Below, piece by piece: positions 20,205 through 29,806 of a stretch of DNA of 64,000 nucleotides (the first letter of the stretch is position 1; the number at the start of each line of letters is the position of its first letter). The DNA lies in the NCBI RefSeq assembly GCF_033568475.1, contig NC_133122.1, forward strand, positions 140,065,402 through 140,129,401, read 5' to 3'. Source of the stretch: Henckelia pumila. Its lineage: Eukaryota; Streptophyta; Magnoliopsida; Lamiales; Gesneriaceae. The position numbers and the translations under genes were made by a program. Under the pieces are notes generated by a model. It was not told the origin of the DNA and ran no database searches. It saw only the letters and a list, made by a program, of their open reading frames with translations.

Positions 20205-23078
20205 TCACGATGCTACAGCGATAAGCATTGAGAGTTTGTCAGACAGGAAACGAAAGCACAAAGCCGGGTGTGCTTTTGTAAACATATCAGCAATCTGCAG
20301 AGAAGAAGGAACGAATGGCAATGTGATGGTGCCGATCTGCAGGTGGTGGCGAGTGACATGACAATCAATCTCGATATGTTTGGTTCGTTCATGAAAGACT
20401 GAATTTCGTGCAATCTGAATAGCACTCTGATTATCACAATGTAGTGGAGTAGGGTGACAAAGAGAAATACCCATATCAGCAAGCAACCGACGCAACCAAA
20501 CAATTTCACAGGTAGTTGAGGCCATTGCACGATACTCAGATTTAGTAAAAGACCGAGAGATGACATCTTGTTTCTTGCTCTTCCACGAAATAAGCAAGTC
20601 ACCAAGGAAAATACAAAATCCAGTGGTCGACTTGCGGTCCATAGGATCACCAGCCCAATCCGCGTCAGAGTAAGCCCGCAGCTCTAACGAAGACGTAGAA
20701 GGAAACAAGAGACTATGAAACTGAGTGCCCCGAAGGTACCTGAGAATACGAAGAACGGCAGCCCAATAAACTGTAGTAGGGGCAGTGACAAATTGACTAA
20801 CCACATGAACAACATGTGCAATGTCTGGGCGAGTCACGGTAAGATAAACCAGGCTTCCGACAATGGTACGATAGAGACTGGAATCTGCCAAAGGAGTGCC
20901 ATCCGACGGAGAGTATCTAGCATTGGTCTCAAGGGGAGTATCAACAGTCCTATTGTTAGTAATTCGAGCATGCTCAAACAAATCAGCTATATATTTTGAT
21001 TGAGATAAGAGATAGCCTTTTGGAGAATATGCAACCTCAATTCCCAAAAAATAACGTAGCATACCCAAGTCTTTCATAGCGAAGCAACGTGCCAACTCAG
21101 ATTTCAAAGATGCAATACCATCATAATCATCACCCATAATGATCATGTCATCAACATATAAGGATAAGAGAATACGACCTATTCTTGTACGCTTGACAAA
21201 TAAAGCCGAATCATGGTGACTATAAAGGAAGCCAAGTGAAGTGATCACCATAGAAAACTTCTCAAACCAGGCACGTGGTGCTTGTTTGAGACCATAAAGA
21301 GCTTTGCGAAGCTTGCAAACTTCACCAGGCTGATGAGCGACACCAGGAGGAGGCATCATATAAACTTCTTCATGAAGGTCACCATTCAAAAAAGCATTCT
21401 TGACATCCAACTGAGATATTCTCCATCGGCAAACGGAAGCAACTGCGATCAGAATGCCAACAGTCGTCATTTTTGCAACAGGGGCAAACGTTTCTTCATA
21501 ATCCATGCCATACTCTTGGGAATAGCCTTTAGCAACAAGTCGAGCCTTGTATCGCTCAATGGATCCATCTGATTTGATTTTAATCTTGTAGATCCAACGA
21601 GAACCAATGGTATGTTTTCCGGATGGCAGCGGAACTAAATCCCATGTATGAGTCTGGTGTAGAGCAGTAAGTTCCTCAGCCATAGCAGCCTGCCAAAGGG
21701 GATCAAGAATTGCCTCTCTATAGGACAAAGGCTCAGAAAGACAATGAACAGAGGCAACGAAGGAAGCAAATGAAGTAAAATAAGAGGAGTACTCAAAATC
21801 GGGGAGTTTAGTAGACTTACGAGTGCGAGTGGACTGACGCAGAAGAGGAACATCCGCAATCGCATCCGACAATTGGGTGGTCGTAGGAGCAGGGGAATGT
21901 GAGGTGGATGCCTCGTGAACCAAAGTATCAGATAGAGCTTCATTGGGTTCAGCATCGAAAGGATCAATACGAACTAGATCTGACGGTGTCATATGATGTG
22001 AACTAGCAGGAACAGAGAAGAATGGAATATGCTCTAAAAACACAACATGACGCGAGACATACAATTTTTGACTAACTGGATCAAAACAACGATATCCCTT
22101 TTGACCAACACCATAACCCAAAAAAAAACATAAGGCGGACCGGGGAGACAATTTATTACGCTCAACTTGTGGTCGAAGAACAAAGCAAGTACAACCAAAG
22201 ACGCGCAACGAGGAATAATCAGGTGAATGACCATACAACTTTTCAAACGGGGACAAACCTGAATTATGAGATATTGGAATTCTGTTGATTACATGAGCAG
22301 CCGTAAGTACTGCTTCCCCCCAATACACACTAGGAACCTCGGCTGACAACATGAACGAACGAGCTGCTTCAACAAGATGACGATGTTTTCTTTCAGCAAC
22401 ACCATTTTGTTGAGGAGTATCTGTACACGAGGTTTGGTGGATAGTCTCATCAGAAGCAAGTAACTGAGAAAAATTGTTAGAAGTGTATTCACCCCCCAAA
22501 TCACACCGAAAACATTTAATGACAGATGAGTGTTGGGTTTTCACAAGTGCTCTAAAGTTACGGAATATGGTAAGGAAATCAGACCTGCGTTTCATAAGAT
22601 AAACCCAAGTATAACGAGTGAAATAATCAATAAAGGAAACATAATATCTGGAACCTCCTTTGGTGTATACAGGAGAAGGTCCCCACACATCAGAATGCAC
22701 AAGATCAAATGGCGCAATTGAAAATGAAATGCTTTTATAAAAAGGCAAGGCTGAAAATTTATCCAGTTTACAACCACTGCAATCAGAAATATCATGACTG
22801 TCCAAATGACCCAAAACTCCTGTAGGCACCAAAAAATTTAAACGAGACCTAGAAACATGACCTAAAAGAGAATGCCAAAGATAAAAATCAGAAGACGAAC
22901 GACTCAAACGAAAAGACGACAAATCCACACTAGATGCAACAACATCTGATACTTTTAGCTCATTCAAGACATAGAGTCCCCCTTCCCTAAGGCCTGTCCC
23001 AATCACCTTCTGAGATCGCGTGTCCTGAACACAACAATTGGTAGAGGTAAAAAGAACTGAGAGACCCGAATCACACAA
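20205..23078 (-). CDS. Copia pol: integrase, reverse transcriptase, RNase H (957 codons open)
   Basis: The frame encodes most of a Copia pol polyprotein. A GAG-pre-integrase zinc module has His69, His74, Cys100 and Cys103. The integrase core has Asp130, Asp193 and Glu229 in 'HSDVWG', 'CDLGGEY' and 'NGVAERK'. The reverse transcriptase spans about 475-720 with 'LDVKNAFLNG', 'YGLKQAPRAW' and catalytic 'YVDD' at 641-644. RNase H begins near 800 ('AYSDADWAG') and reaches 'MFTKAHP' near the end. The first Met is internal to the polyprotein, since the protease lies further upstream in another frame, so this is not a natural start. 'SRSFTKSEYR' (842-850) differs from the usual acidic 'TEAEYR', which may impair RNase H. 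Reverse transcription would occur in cytoplasmic particles and integration in the nucleus. Confidence 0.93.
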   Translation of the reverse strand: MCDSGLSVLFTSTNCCVQDTRSQKVIGTGLREGGLYVLNELKVSDVVASSVDLSSFRLSRSSSDFYLWHSLLGHVSRSRLNFLVPTGVLGHLDSHDISDCSGCKLDKFSALPFYKSISFSIAPFDLVHSDVWGPSPVYTKGGSRYYVSFIDYFTRYTWVYLMKRRSDFLTIFRNFRALVKTQHSSVIKCFRCDLGGEYTSNNFSQLLASDETIHQTSCTDTPQQNGVAERKHRHLVEAARSFMLSAEVPSVYWGEAVLTAAHVINRIPISHNSGLSPFEKLYGHSPDYSSLRVFGCTCFVLRPQVERNKLSPRSALCFFLGYGVGQKGYRCFDPVSQKLYVSRHVVFLEHIPFFSVPASSHHMTPSDLVRIDPFDAEPNEALSDTLVHEASTSHSPAPTTTQLSDAIADVPLLRQSTRTRKSTKLPDFEYSSYFTSFASFVASVHCLSEPLSYREAILDPLWQAAMAEELTALHQTHTWDLVPLPSGKHTIGSRWIYKIKIKSDGSIERYKARLVAKGYSQEYGMDYEETFAPVAKMTTVGILIAVASVCRWRISQLDVKNAFLNGDLHEEVYMMPPPGVAHQPGEVCKLRKALYGLKQAPRAWFEKFSMVITSLGFLYSHHDSALFVKRTRIGRILLSLYVDDMIIMGDDYDGIASLKSELARCFAMKDLGMLRYFLGIEVAYSPKGYLLSQSKYIADLFEHARITNNRTVDTPLETNARYSPSDGTPLADSSLYRTIVGSLVYLTVTRPDIAHVVHVVSQFVTAPTTVYWAAVLRILRYLRGTQFHSLLFPSTSSLELRAYSDADWAGDPMDRKSTTGFCIFLGDLLISWKSKKQDVISRSFTKSEYRAMASTTCEIVWLRRLLADMGISLCHPTPLHCDNQSAIQIARNSVFHERTKHIEIDCHVTRHHLQIGTITLPFVPSSLQIADMFTKAHPALCFRFLSDKLSMLIAVAS

Positions 23079-24303
23079 TTGACCAACAGATGCAGATTTA
23101 AAGTTAGACTAGGAATGTGATATACATTTGAAAGTGATAAACTAGATGTGTGAACAGAGCCAATTCCTACCAATGGCATTGGAGTACCATCGGCGTTCAT
23201 GACAGACAAAGATGGAGCAGAACAGACACAAAAGAATCAATATCAGGAGACATATGATGAGAGCACCTGAGTCTAAGATCTACAGGGAGATGATTTACCT
23301 GAATTATCGGACAAGGACAAACCTTTATGAGAGGAGGCAGACATGACATGAGGATGGGAAGCAAGGAACTGTTGAAACTGCTCCAACATATGTGGATTCA
23401 AGGACGGGGAAGCAACTACATTGTTGGCCTAAGGTGGGCGATACGACCATGGAGCAGTCTGTGGCGGGCGTGGTGGTTGAGGTGGTCGTTGTTGCTGTTG
23501 TTGCTTTCCTTTACCCAACAATCTCGGACACTGAGCCTTTCAGTGACCCTTTTCTTTGCAGAAAGCACATTCATCCGAAGAAACCTTAGGAGGTGGTCTA
23601 TTTTGGTTGCTAGGCGGAGACTGTCGTGGAGCAGCAAAGACAGATAGAGTTGTAGGTGTGACAGACCCCTTATCTGCTTTAGACTTAAGCCGAATCTCCT
23701 CTGCTAACAGTTCATTAACCACAGAATCAACAGACGGAAGAGGAAAATGATGTAGAATTGTCCCACGCAATCCCTCGAAATCATTTCGAAGAGCCATCAA
23801 AAACTGTACCAGACGTTGTTCTTCTCTACGAGCCAAATATGGTTCAAATATTCGCAGCTCTGCAGACTCAGTGAGAGCCAAATGATCCCAAAGATTAGTC
23901 ATGGCAGCATAAAACTCCTGAACATTCATATCATTCTGCTGAAGTGCGCGAATATCGGTCTCCAACTGATACTGCTTGGCGAAATTAGACTGTGTGTACA
24001 ATCTAGCCAGATGATCCCAGACCTCTTTAGCCGTCTCATACTTAGCCAACTGAACGCCAATGGAGTGGGTAACAGAATTGTTAATCCACGTAATAATCTT
24101 CGAATTATCAGCCTCCCAACTGTCGACCAAGTTCGCATAGTTGGTTGCCGTCTCGTCTGTAGGTTTAATACGTACACCTGTAACATAGCTCCACAGAGTT
24201 TTTCCACGCAAGAAATTCTTCATAACGTAGCTCCAATACGTATAGTTTTTACCATCCAATTGAACACTAATCGACTGAAGTGAATCATCCTTACGACTAA
24301 CCA
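23079..24303 (-). pseudogene. Copia gag and protease region, broken
   Basis: From an ATG at 24303 the frame encodes a UBN2-type Copia gag: 'VQLDGKNYTYWSYVMKNFL' near the start, 'YTQSNFAKQYQLETDI' in the middle, and the first half of a CCHC knuckle ('CAFCKEKGH'). A stop follows at about 23540, just inside the knuckle. The remaining knuckle, a proline/glutamine-rich linker and the protease region lie in the same or shifted frames interrupted by further stops (about 23430, 23285-23240). Thus gag and pol can no longer be made as one polyprotein. Confidence 0.88.
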
Positions 24304-24513
24304 TGATGAAAGAGGCACAAATACAAAAAAAAACCCCAAAACCGAAATCAACGGATTCGAAATTCCCAAAATTAACCGAATCCAGACAAACCAACGCGAG
24401 CGAGAACAAATCAAAGGAAAAACGGAAATACCAAAATCAACCGCTAAATGGCCAACAATGTTGTGGATTGGATTATAACTTTTTCAATCAAACAAGGAGA
24501 ATCCATAAACCTA

Positions 24514-24526
24514 GGCTTTGATACCA
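24514..24526 (-). other. Primer-binding site (TGGTATCAAAGCC on the - strand)
   Basis: The complement of this segment matches the initiator-Met-type PBS used by most plant Copia elements and directly adjoins the 5' LTR (24527). Confidence 0.85.
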
Positions 24527-24687
24527 TGATGACATAGAGAAAAAAAAGGAGGCTAGGGATTTCTTATTGACTTGCATGATGAATCAGAATACAATAAAGA
24601 GTATTTATAACTAGGGATTACAATAAAAAGAAATAGACTAAAATACCCTTAAACACTAATAAAGATAATATTATAATACAACTAATA
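24527..24687 (-). mobile_element. 5' LTR of the Ale-like Copia (161 bp)
   Basis: The right repeat is almost identical to 20032-20191. It is followed by the ACTCC target duplication. Confidence 0.9.
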
Positions 24688-24692
24688 ACTCC

Positions 24693-25554
24693 AACATGCA
24701 TGTAGTTTAACGGATGTAAAATGCACCAACTTAATTTCTTACTAAATTAGCCCATCCATTAATAAGATATTAACTCTACAAAATTGACGACATCTATATA
24801 GGGAGGAGCGGTATTTCAAAAATTAAACCATGACATAAAAGTGTTAATCCAAGGAACTATAATTTAATAAATAGTACATAAGATATATATCTTGAACTGC
24901 ATGGATTATGCAACATCGGTTGAAATTTATCCGATACAGCATCTGTCATTCATGATTTGGGCATGGAGCCCAAATATATGCTCAATGAATGACCAAGATC
25001 CACTTGATGAATTCACCGGATGTAACATATATAGTTTGTACTACATATCTTTAACTTGGTTTTGTAATGAATTTAGGACTTCAAAATATCAAGTTTTGTC
25101 TAAAATCTAGTCCCCAATAAATTACATATCCATTAGTTTTTGGTTCAGGCCCAGAAATCATCCGGGGTCAAATCAAAATCAAGAATTTTCCAATGTAATC
25201 TTAAAATAGATTGGCTTTCTTGATCAGAAAAGATTTCCCAATTGTCATTATTGACGTGCGTTACATATTATTATTATTATTATTTTGAAAAAAATACATA
25301 TTATTATTACTAGAATAAATTATTTTTTTAGAATAAGAATAATATTTATTTACAAAAGAGAAATATATATATATATATATAAATATGGTTAAAATCTAGT
25401 AGGCCTTTCGTTTGAGTACGTAGAGTGGGATCGAACATTTGTGGGAAAATCTAGCCATTGTTGCTCTCCCTATGTACAAGATTCAAACTTACCATCACTC
25501 AACGAGAAATTATCAATTAAATGTTTAACATATTATCGATATTTTGCAGTATCA
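24693..25554. other. AT-rich intergenic DNA
   Basis: No convincing gene. There are ATT runs near 25269-25310 and an AT run near 25365-25380. A degraded repeat fragment may lie at 25400-25500, where the text reads like a widely dispersed motif (GAGTACGTAGAGTGGGATCG). Confidence 0.35.
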
Positions 25555-25563
25555 TATGAAACT

Positions 25564-26534
25564 AGGGCCGGTCCTTATGTAAGGCGAGAGAGGCCATCGT
25601 CTCAAGGCCGGGCCCAATAGAGGGCCCATTTTTTTTATTAGATGTATATGTTGAGTTTGAGAGATGTGTTAATAAGATTATTATTTTAGCTCTTTTTTTT
25701 GTATTGGTTTGAAAACTCAATTAATTAATATCATATGTGCAATCCTAATTCACAGACACTCCAATATTTTAGCCCCTTCGACCCAATTCTCAATATTTTT
25801 TTTATTGAAATCTTGGCAACATAAAATTGAAAATCGTCGTGGTTGATATTTCATAGTCATAGTAAAATAATTTAGGATTTCTTTGTGTTCACATGATTTT
25901 TTTTTGAATTCTACATTAATAAATTTTTCTTGTTGGTTTTGCTCATACTTTGAATTTAGTAATATTTAATAAATTTTAAATAAAATATAAATAGACTTCG
26001 GGATTTTTGTTGAATTTTAAAAAGTTAAAAGAGTGAGTTTTTAACTAGTTGGATAAAGTTTTTTTATGAAGTTTCAACAATTTTTGAGTCATGATATATA
26101 TTCATACATTAATGATGATGAGTATTGTTTGAAGTTGATGGCCATAAGATGTTAGTTAACATATTAGTGAAAAAGAGCAATTGATATGCAATTACTTTGT
26201 TTGAAAAATTGAATGATTATTTCAAAATACTTATATTGCTATAATGTTTTGTTAATCATATCAATAACAGTTGCATAAAAAAAAACTATATTGTTGATAA
26301 TTGGATTATAAAGATTTGATAGATATTTTTCTTTCTAAAACAGTTAGATGATAGTATTTATTTAATTATTTCAAATATTGGCTAACTATTTATTTATGTA
26401 ATATATTATTTCCGATATATCTACTTATTATTTAGTATATTTTTATTTACGAACTGAACTTTAAAACTATTTATCGTAATAAGAGGGTCCGATCTTTATT
26501 TTTTGCCTCGGGCTATCGAACACAAGTACAGCTC
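25564..26534. mobile_element. Degenerate hAT-like DNA transposon (971 bp)
   Basis: The left end AGGGCCGGTCC followed by AAGGCGAGAGAGGCC, and the right end with TTGCCTCGGGC before CAGCTC, match the terminal style of plant hAT elements, with a decayed right terminus. The direct repeat TATGAAACT flanks it exactly (25555-25563 and 26535-26543). Nine bases match, of which eight would be the hAT duplication. The interior is AT-rich with no recognisable transposase, so it is non-autonomous or decayed. Confidence 0.7.
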
Positions 26535-26807
26535 TATGAAACTTGTACAACTTTTTGACCAAAAAAGTTCAAAAAATAATGTAGGAAAAAAATTAGGTGG
26601 CCCATGTAAATTCAGTTTTGAAAACATTATATTGGGCTAGTGATTCGACTCTTCGTATCAAATACTGAAAAAACAAATTGAAGACATATTCATTTTTTTT
26701 TTTTGGTTATTGTTTTTAGGAATATAGAACTCAATATGCGTTTCTACATTATATATATATATTTATATAATCATCCACTGACATAATAGAAAAGAATGGT
26801 AACTGAC

Positions 26808-27090
26808 ACATTTTTCATTCTTAGTCTTATTATCGGTCAACTTACATTCTAATTAATTAATGAATTTACGAAATTTTTTTTCTCGATTTTAGTTATTTCA
26901 TTGAAATGTTGATGTGACATTGTAAACATCAGCACTTTTTGGCGCTACCATCATTTTTCTAATGACACGATACGATTTATCAGTATAACGTCAATACTTC
27001 GTTGAAAACAGATAGAAATTGAAAAAACAACATATTAATGGACTAAGATCATGAATTTGACCGATAACATAATAAAATAAATGAAAAACA
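26808..27090. mobile_element. MITE family X, copy 2
   Basis: An imperfect inverted repeat: CATTTTTCATTCTTAGTC...TTATTATCGGTCAA at the left pairs with the complement of TTGACCGATAACATAATAAA...ATGAAAAACATG at the right. It resembles the copy at 12098-12360 in terminal motif order and size. Ends are approximate. Confidence 0.55.
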
Positions 27091-27648
27091 TGCAAGTGAT
27101 ATGATTAAAAAATATAATTTAAGATTTTTTTAAAAAAGAATAGAAGTGAGTTTGTGCTACGTACCTACCTTGTTCGCATGGAAAGAATAGCATTCAATAT
27201 ATCGGGAATACTAAATTTTGAATACCCTAGTATAAACAACTTAATATACTCGTATTTTTCACCCAAAAAAATTATGCTTATTCAAATTCCAAAGTATATG
27301 TATATACCAACAATGTATAAACGTTGAATTTTTTTTGAAGTTATAAACTCAACAAATTAATAAAGTGACGACGGATGCAAGCAAATAAAATAACATAATA
27401 TATATATATATATCGACCATGCATGCATGCATTCACCAGAAAGCAAATCTTCCAGGTAGAAGAAGGAGATTCATGACAAGAAGAAATATCAAATTCATCG
27501 ATCGACAAATCAAAACACATGAAACGATCAAAATCATATATATGGAATCTATACATTTATTAATAATAAAATATATGAATTTTTCCCTCAAATTAATCTA
27601 AAGAAACTAAAATAAATTGTTGCATGTATTCCTTCATTAATTTCCTCC
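27091..27648. other. 3' flank of the PRA1 gene
   Basis: AT-rich sequence with a short AT run at 27398-27412. It contains the untranslated 3' region of the PRA1 gene on the - strand; the ATTAATG/AATAAA-like words near 27600-27640 could serve in polyadenylation. No other gene is seen. Confidence 0.4.
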
Positions 27649-28305
27649 TCAAACCCTGGCAGCCACCGGGGAGTACTGAGTAACGGCTGCTTTCGCTCCT
27701 GCGAAAAAAGGAAGGAATCCGGTAGCGCTTCTATTTGGCTCCAGCTGCTCGTCGATGAAAAGATCTTCAGGATCCCTAAAAGCACCATGCAAGCAAACAA
27801 TGACCACACCAACCATAAGAGCCCATGCCAGAACTGATCCAACGCTGGTTAGGAAAATGACGATTATAGTCGATACGATCAAGAAGATCAGCGCTTGGCC
27901 ATCCGAAAAATGGCGGCCGCATAAGGTGAGCGGAGGATCGGATGATTGGCGTAAAAGGTAGAGGAATAGCCATGCGGCGAGGAGGCCGGATAAGAGGATG
28001 AGAGAAAAAGGATTCGTCAAAAAAGAGACGATGAGCACGATGGTTATGATGGCGATGTAATTAACGCGAAAATATGGATAGTTTTTTCGGATTCTGATGG
28101 TGGCATCGGATAATGATTCTGGCTTGGAGAAGGCGGAGCGGTCAACGAGCTCCGACCAGGGGCGGCGGTTGGAGAGGCCGGATCGGACTCTTTCGGATAT
28201 GCCGGAGAAGAATGAACGCACGGCGGAGGTGGATTGTTGGGTGTCCGCGGTGGCGGGTTGTTGCGGATTGGGAAGAGGTAGAATTGATGGGGAAGAATTT
28301 GCCAT
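27649..28305 (-). CDS. PRA1 family protein (prenylated Rab acceptor, plant PRA1.B-like)
   Basis: An uninterrupted 218-codon frame without introns, which is the normal gene structure and length for plant PRA1 proteins. Residues 1-30 are proline/serine-rich and polar. About 30-75 is the conserved N-terminal PRA1 region ('RPWSELVDRSAFSKPESL', then 'RKNYPYFRVNY'). Two long hydrophobic stretches (about 80-117 and 138-172) each can form a membrane hairpin, giving four segments separated by a short polar loop ('GRHFSDGQ'). The C-terminus follows 'FRDPEDLFIDEQ'. PRA1 proteins sit in endomembranes (ER, Golgi, endosomes) and act in vesicle traffic by binding prenylated Rab GTPases. The start codon is supported by the family-like N-terminus. 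It is the only intact protein-coding host gene in the window. Confidence 0.95.
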   Translation of the reverse strand: MANSSPSILPLPNPQQPATADTQQSTSAVRSFFSGISERVRSGLSNRRPWSELVDRSAFSKPESLSDATIRIRKNYPYFRVNYIAIITIVLIVSFLTNPFSLILLSGLLAAWLFLYLLRQSSDPPLTLCGRHFSDGQALIFLIVSTIIVIFLTSVGSVLAWALMVGVVIVCLHGAFRDPEDLFIDEQLEPNRSATGFLPFFAGAKAAVTQYSPVAARV

Positions 28306-28677
28306 GGTTTCAATGTTACTCTTCCATCCTATATTTTCATTTGATGATACCTTTTCGCCAACATGTAAGGATATTCATTGAAAAAATAATTTCTTAAAAG
28401 TATTTTTTAAAACATTTTAATTAACAGTAAATTTATTATAATTACTAAATAATTTTTTTTATTATAAATTGATAGATTTACATGCTAAAAGTTTTTAACT
28501 AAAAGCATTCCTCGTACTTCCGTTTTTAAATGAATTTATTATATATTGAACACTTGGGATGAGATTTGGAGTTCATAAAAGAACTTGAGAGATTAGTATA
28601 TAAATTTGAAATGTATGAGCTGACTTTCAAGATCTTCTTGCTACACATCAATTTCTTCAAAATTAATTTGACATTAG
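28306..28677. other. Region upstream of the PRA1 gene
   Basis: AT-rich sequence between the PRA1 start codon and the old Copia LTR. It must contain the PRA1 promoter on the - strand, but I see no unambiguous TATA box. The nearest retroelement LTR begins only about 370 bp upstream of the ATG. Confidence 0.4.
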
Positions 28678-28757
28678 TGTTGGGTAAAATAATTGTCTCT
28701 ACTTGGTAGGGCGATTGAAGCATGACGATTGGACTACTATGCAGTTTAAATCCTACA
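28678..28757 (+). mobile_element. Very short Copia LTR (80 bp)
   Basis: TGTTGGGTAAAATAATTG...TTTAAATCCTACA has TG/CA ends and lies four bases before a PBS (TGGTACCAGAGCC, 28761-28773) and upstream of a Copia gag. The right end is fixed by the PBS; the left end is inferred from the TGT/ACA inverted termini. If correct it is unusually short for a Copia LTR. The 3' partner is not in the window. Confidence 0.55.
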
Positions 28758-28917
28758 AATTGGTACCAGAGCCTCACACAAAGGCCTGGTCGTGAGAGAC
28801 TGGTAAGGTTAAGAACTGCAATATCCCAACGTGAGGAAGGGTAAAACACTTGAGAGAATGAGTGAAACACTTAGGGAGTGATTCAAAGATGACAGTAGAA
28901 GGAAGTATATATTGGTT

Positions 28918-29641
28918 TTGTTCAACCTAGCATTCCCAAGTTTGAAGGAGATTACGATCATTGGAGTACACTGATGGAAAATCTTTTTAGATCGAAGGAT
29001 TGTTGAAATCTCATCGAAATTGGGTACAATTGGAGAAGTCTTGACAGCTACATAGAAAAAAAATTGGATGAGCTCAAGCTCAAGGATTTAATGGCGAAAA
29101 AATATATATATTTTTTCAGTCCATTGACAAATTAATCTTGAAGACCATACTAAAAAAGACACACCCAAACAAATTTGGGATTCAATGAAGAGAAAGTTTC
29201 AAGGAAATGCAAGAGTTCAACTTGCACAACTCCAGGCACTTCGACGAGATTTTGAAGTTCTGGAAATGAAGGTTGGAGAATCAATTTCAGATTATTTCTC
29301 GAGAGTTATGTTGGTTGCTAATAGTATGCAGAACTTTGGAGATGACATGCCAGATATTAAAGTGGTGGAGAAAATCTGCTTCTTAATAGAGCAGTTCAAC
29401 TACGTACATTGTTGCTCTATTGATCGTCAAAGGACATCGATTCTTTCACGGATGATGAGTTTTAGAGCTCTTTGATTGTGCATGAACAGAAGTTTCGAAA
29501 AAAAATGGTGAAGAACATGCTTTGAAAGTAAAGAATAATTCGCTACACGAGGAAGAGTCAGAGGCACCTTTAGAGGACGAGGTGAAGCAAAAGTTGGAAA
29601 TTTTAATGAAATAAGAATAATATGAGATCATAATGAAAAAT
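28918..29641 (+). pseudogene. Copia gag remnant (UBN2 type) of the oldest layer of the nest
   Basis: The frame around 28918-29000 encodes 'IPKFEGDYDHWSTLMENL', a typical Copia gag opening. After stops and a frame change, 29185-29475 encodes the capsid block with 'QLQALRRDFEVLEMK' and 'YFSRVMLVANSMQNFGD'. A basic/glycine-rich tail continues to about 29610. The element is cut at 29642 by the LTR of the next Copia. Multiple lesions make it the most decayed coding sequence in the stack. Confidence 0.8.
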
Positions 29642-29806
29642 TGTTTGTCCCACATTGGAAACCTACCAATGTATTCTCTTCCTTATTAGTTCCAACCTTC
29701 GCTTATGGGATTCGGCCCTTAGGGCACCAAAATTTTTTAAAGAGGCAAACGCTAGTCGATGGACCAAACACACACGCGCGCGCGGTTGGCTGACGCGGTG
29801 GGGTGG
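29642..29806 (+). mobile_element. 5' LTR of the nested Copia element, left part
   Basis: It starts TGTTTGTCCCACATTGG, a typical Copia LTR opening, and is interrupted at 29806 by the LARD. The LTR resumes at 41776 and ends TGTTAACA at 42431, so the whole LTR is about 820 bp. The text just before the break contains an (AC/GC)n run (29768-29783). Confidence 0.75.

Larger units (their letters stand above)
20032..24687 (-). mobile_element. Nearly complete Copia element, Ale/Retrofit-like (4,656 bp)
   Basis: Two ~160-bp LTRs (20032-20191, 24527-24687) bound gag and pol on the - strand. The target duplication ACTCC is perfect (20027-20031 and 24688-24692). A PBS and polypurine tract are in their expected places. 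LTRs differ at about six positions by eye, so the insertion is fairly young. The unusual LTR terminus TA instead of TG (in element orientation) occurs in both LTRs. Stops in the zinc-knuckle/protease region disable it, but pol is otherwise open for 957 codons. Confidence 0.95.

Noticed and set aside
21282..24283. + strand open frames of 90-155 codons across the Ale-like Copia
   Set aside because: They are antisense shadows of gag and pol coding on the - strand.
24892..25110. 72-codon + strand frame
   Set aside because: No homologous family recognised, no promoter-like context and composition like random AT-rich DNA.
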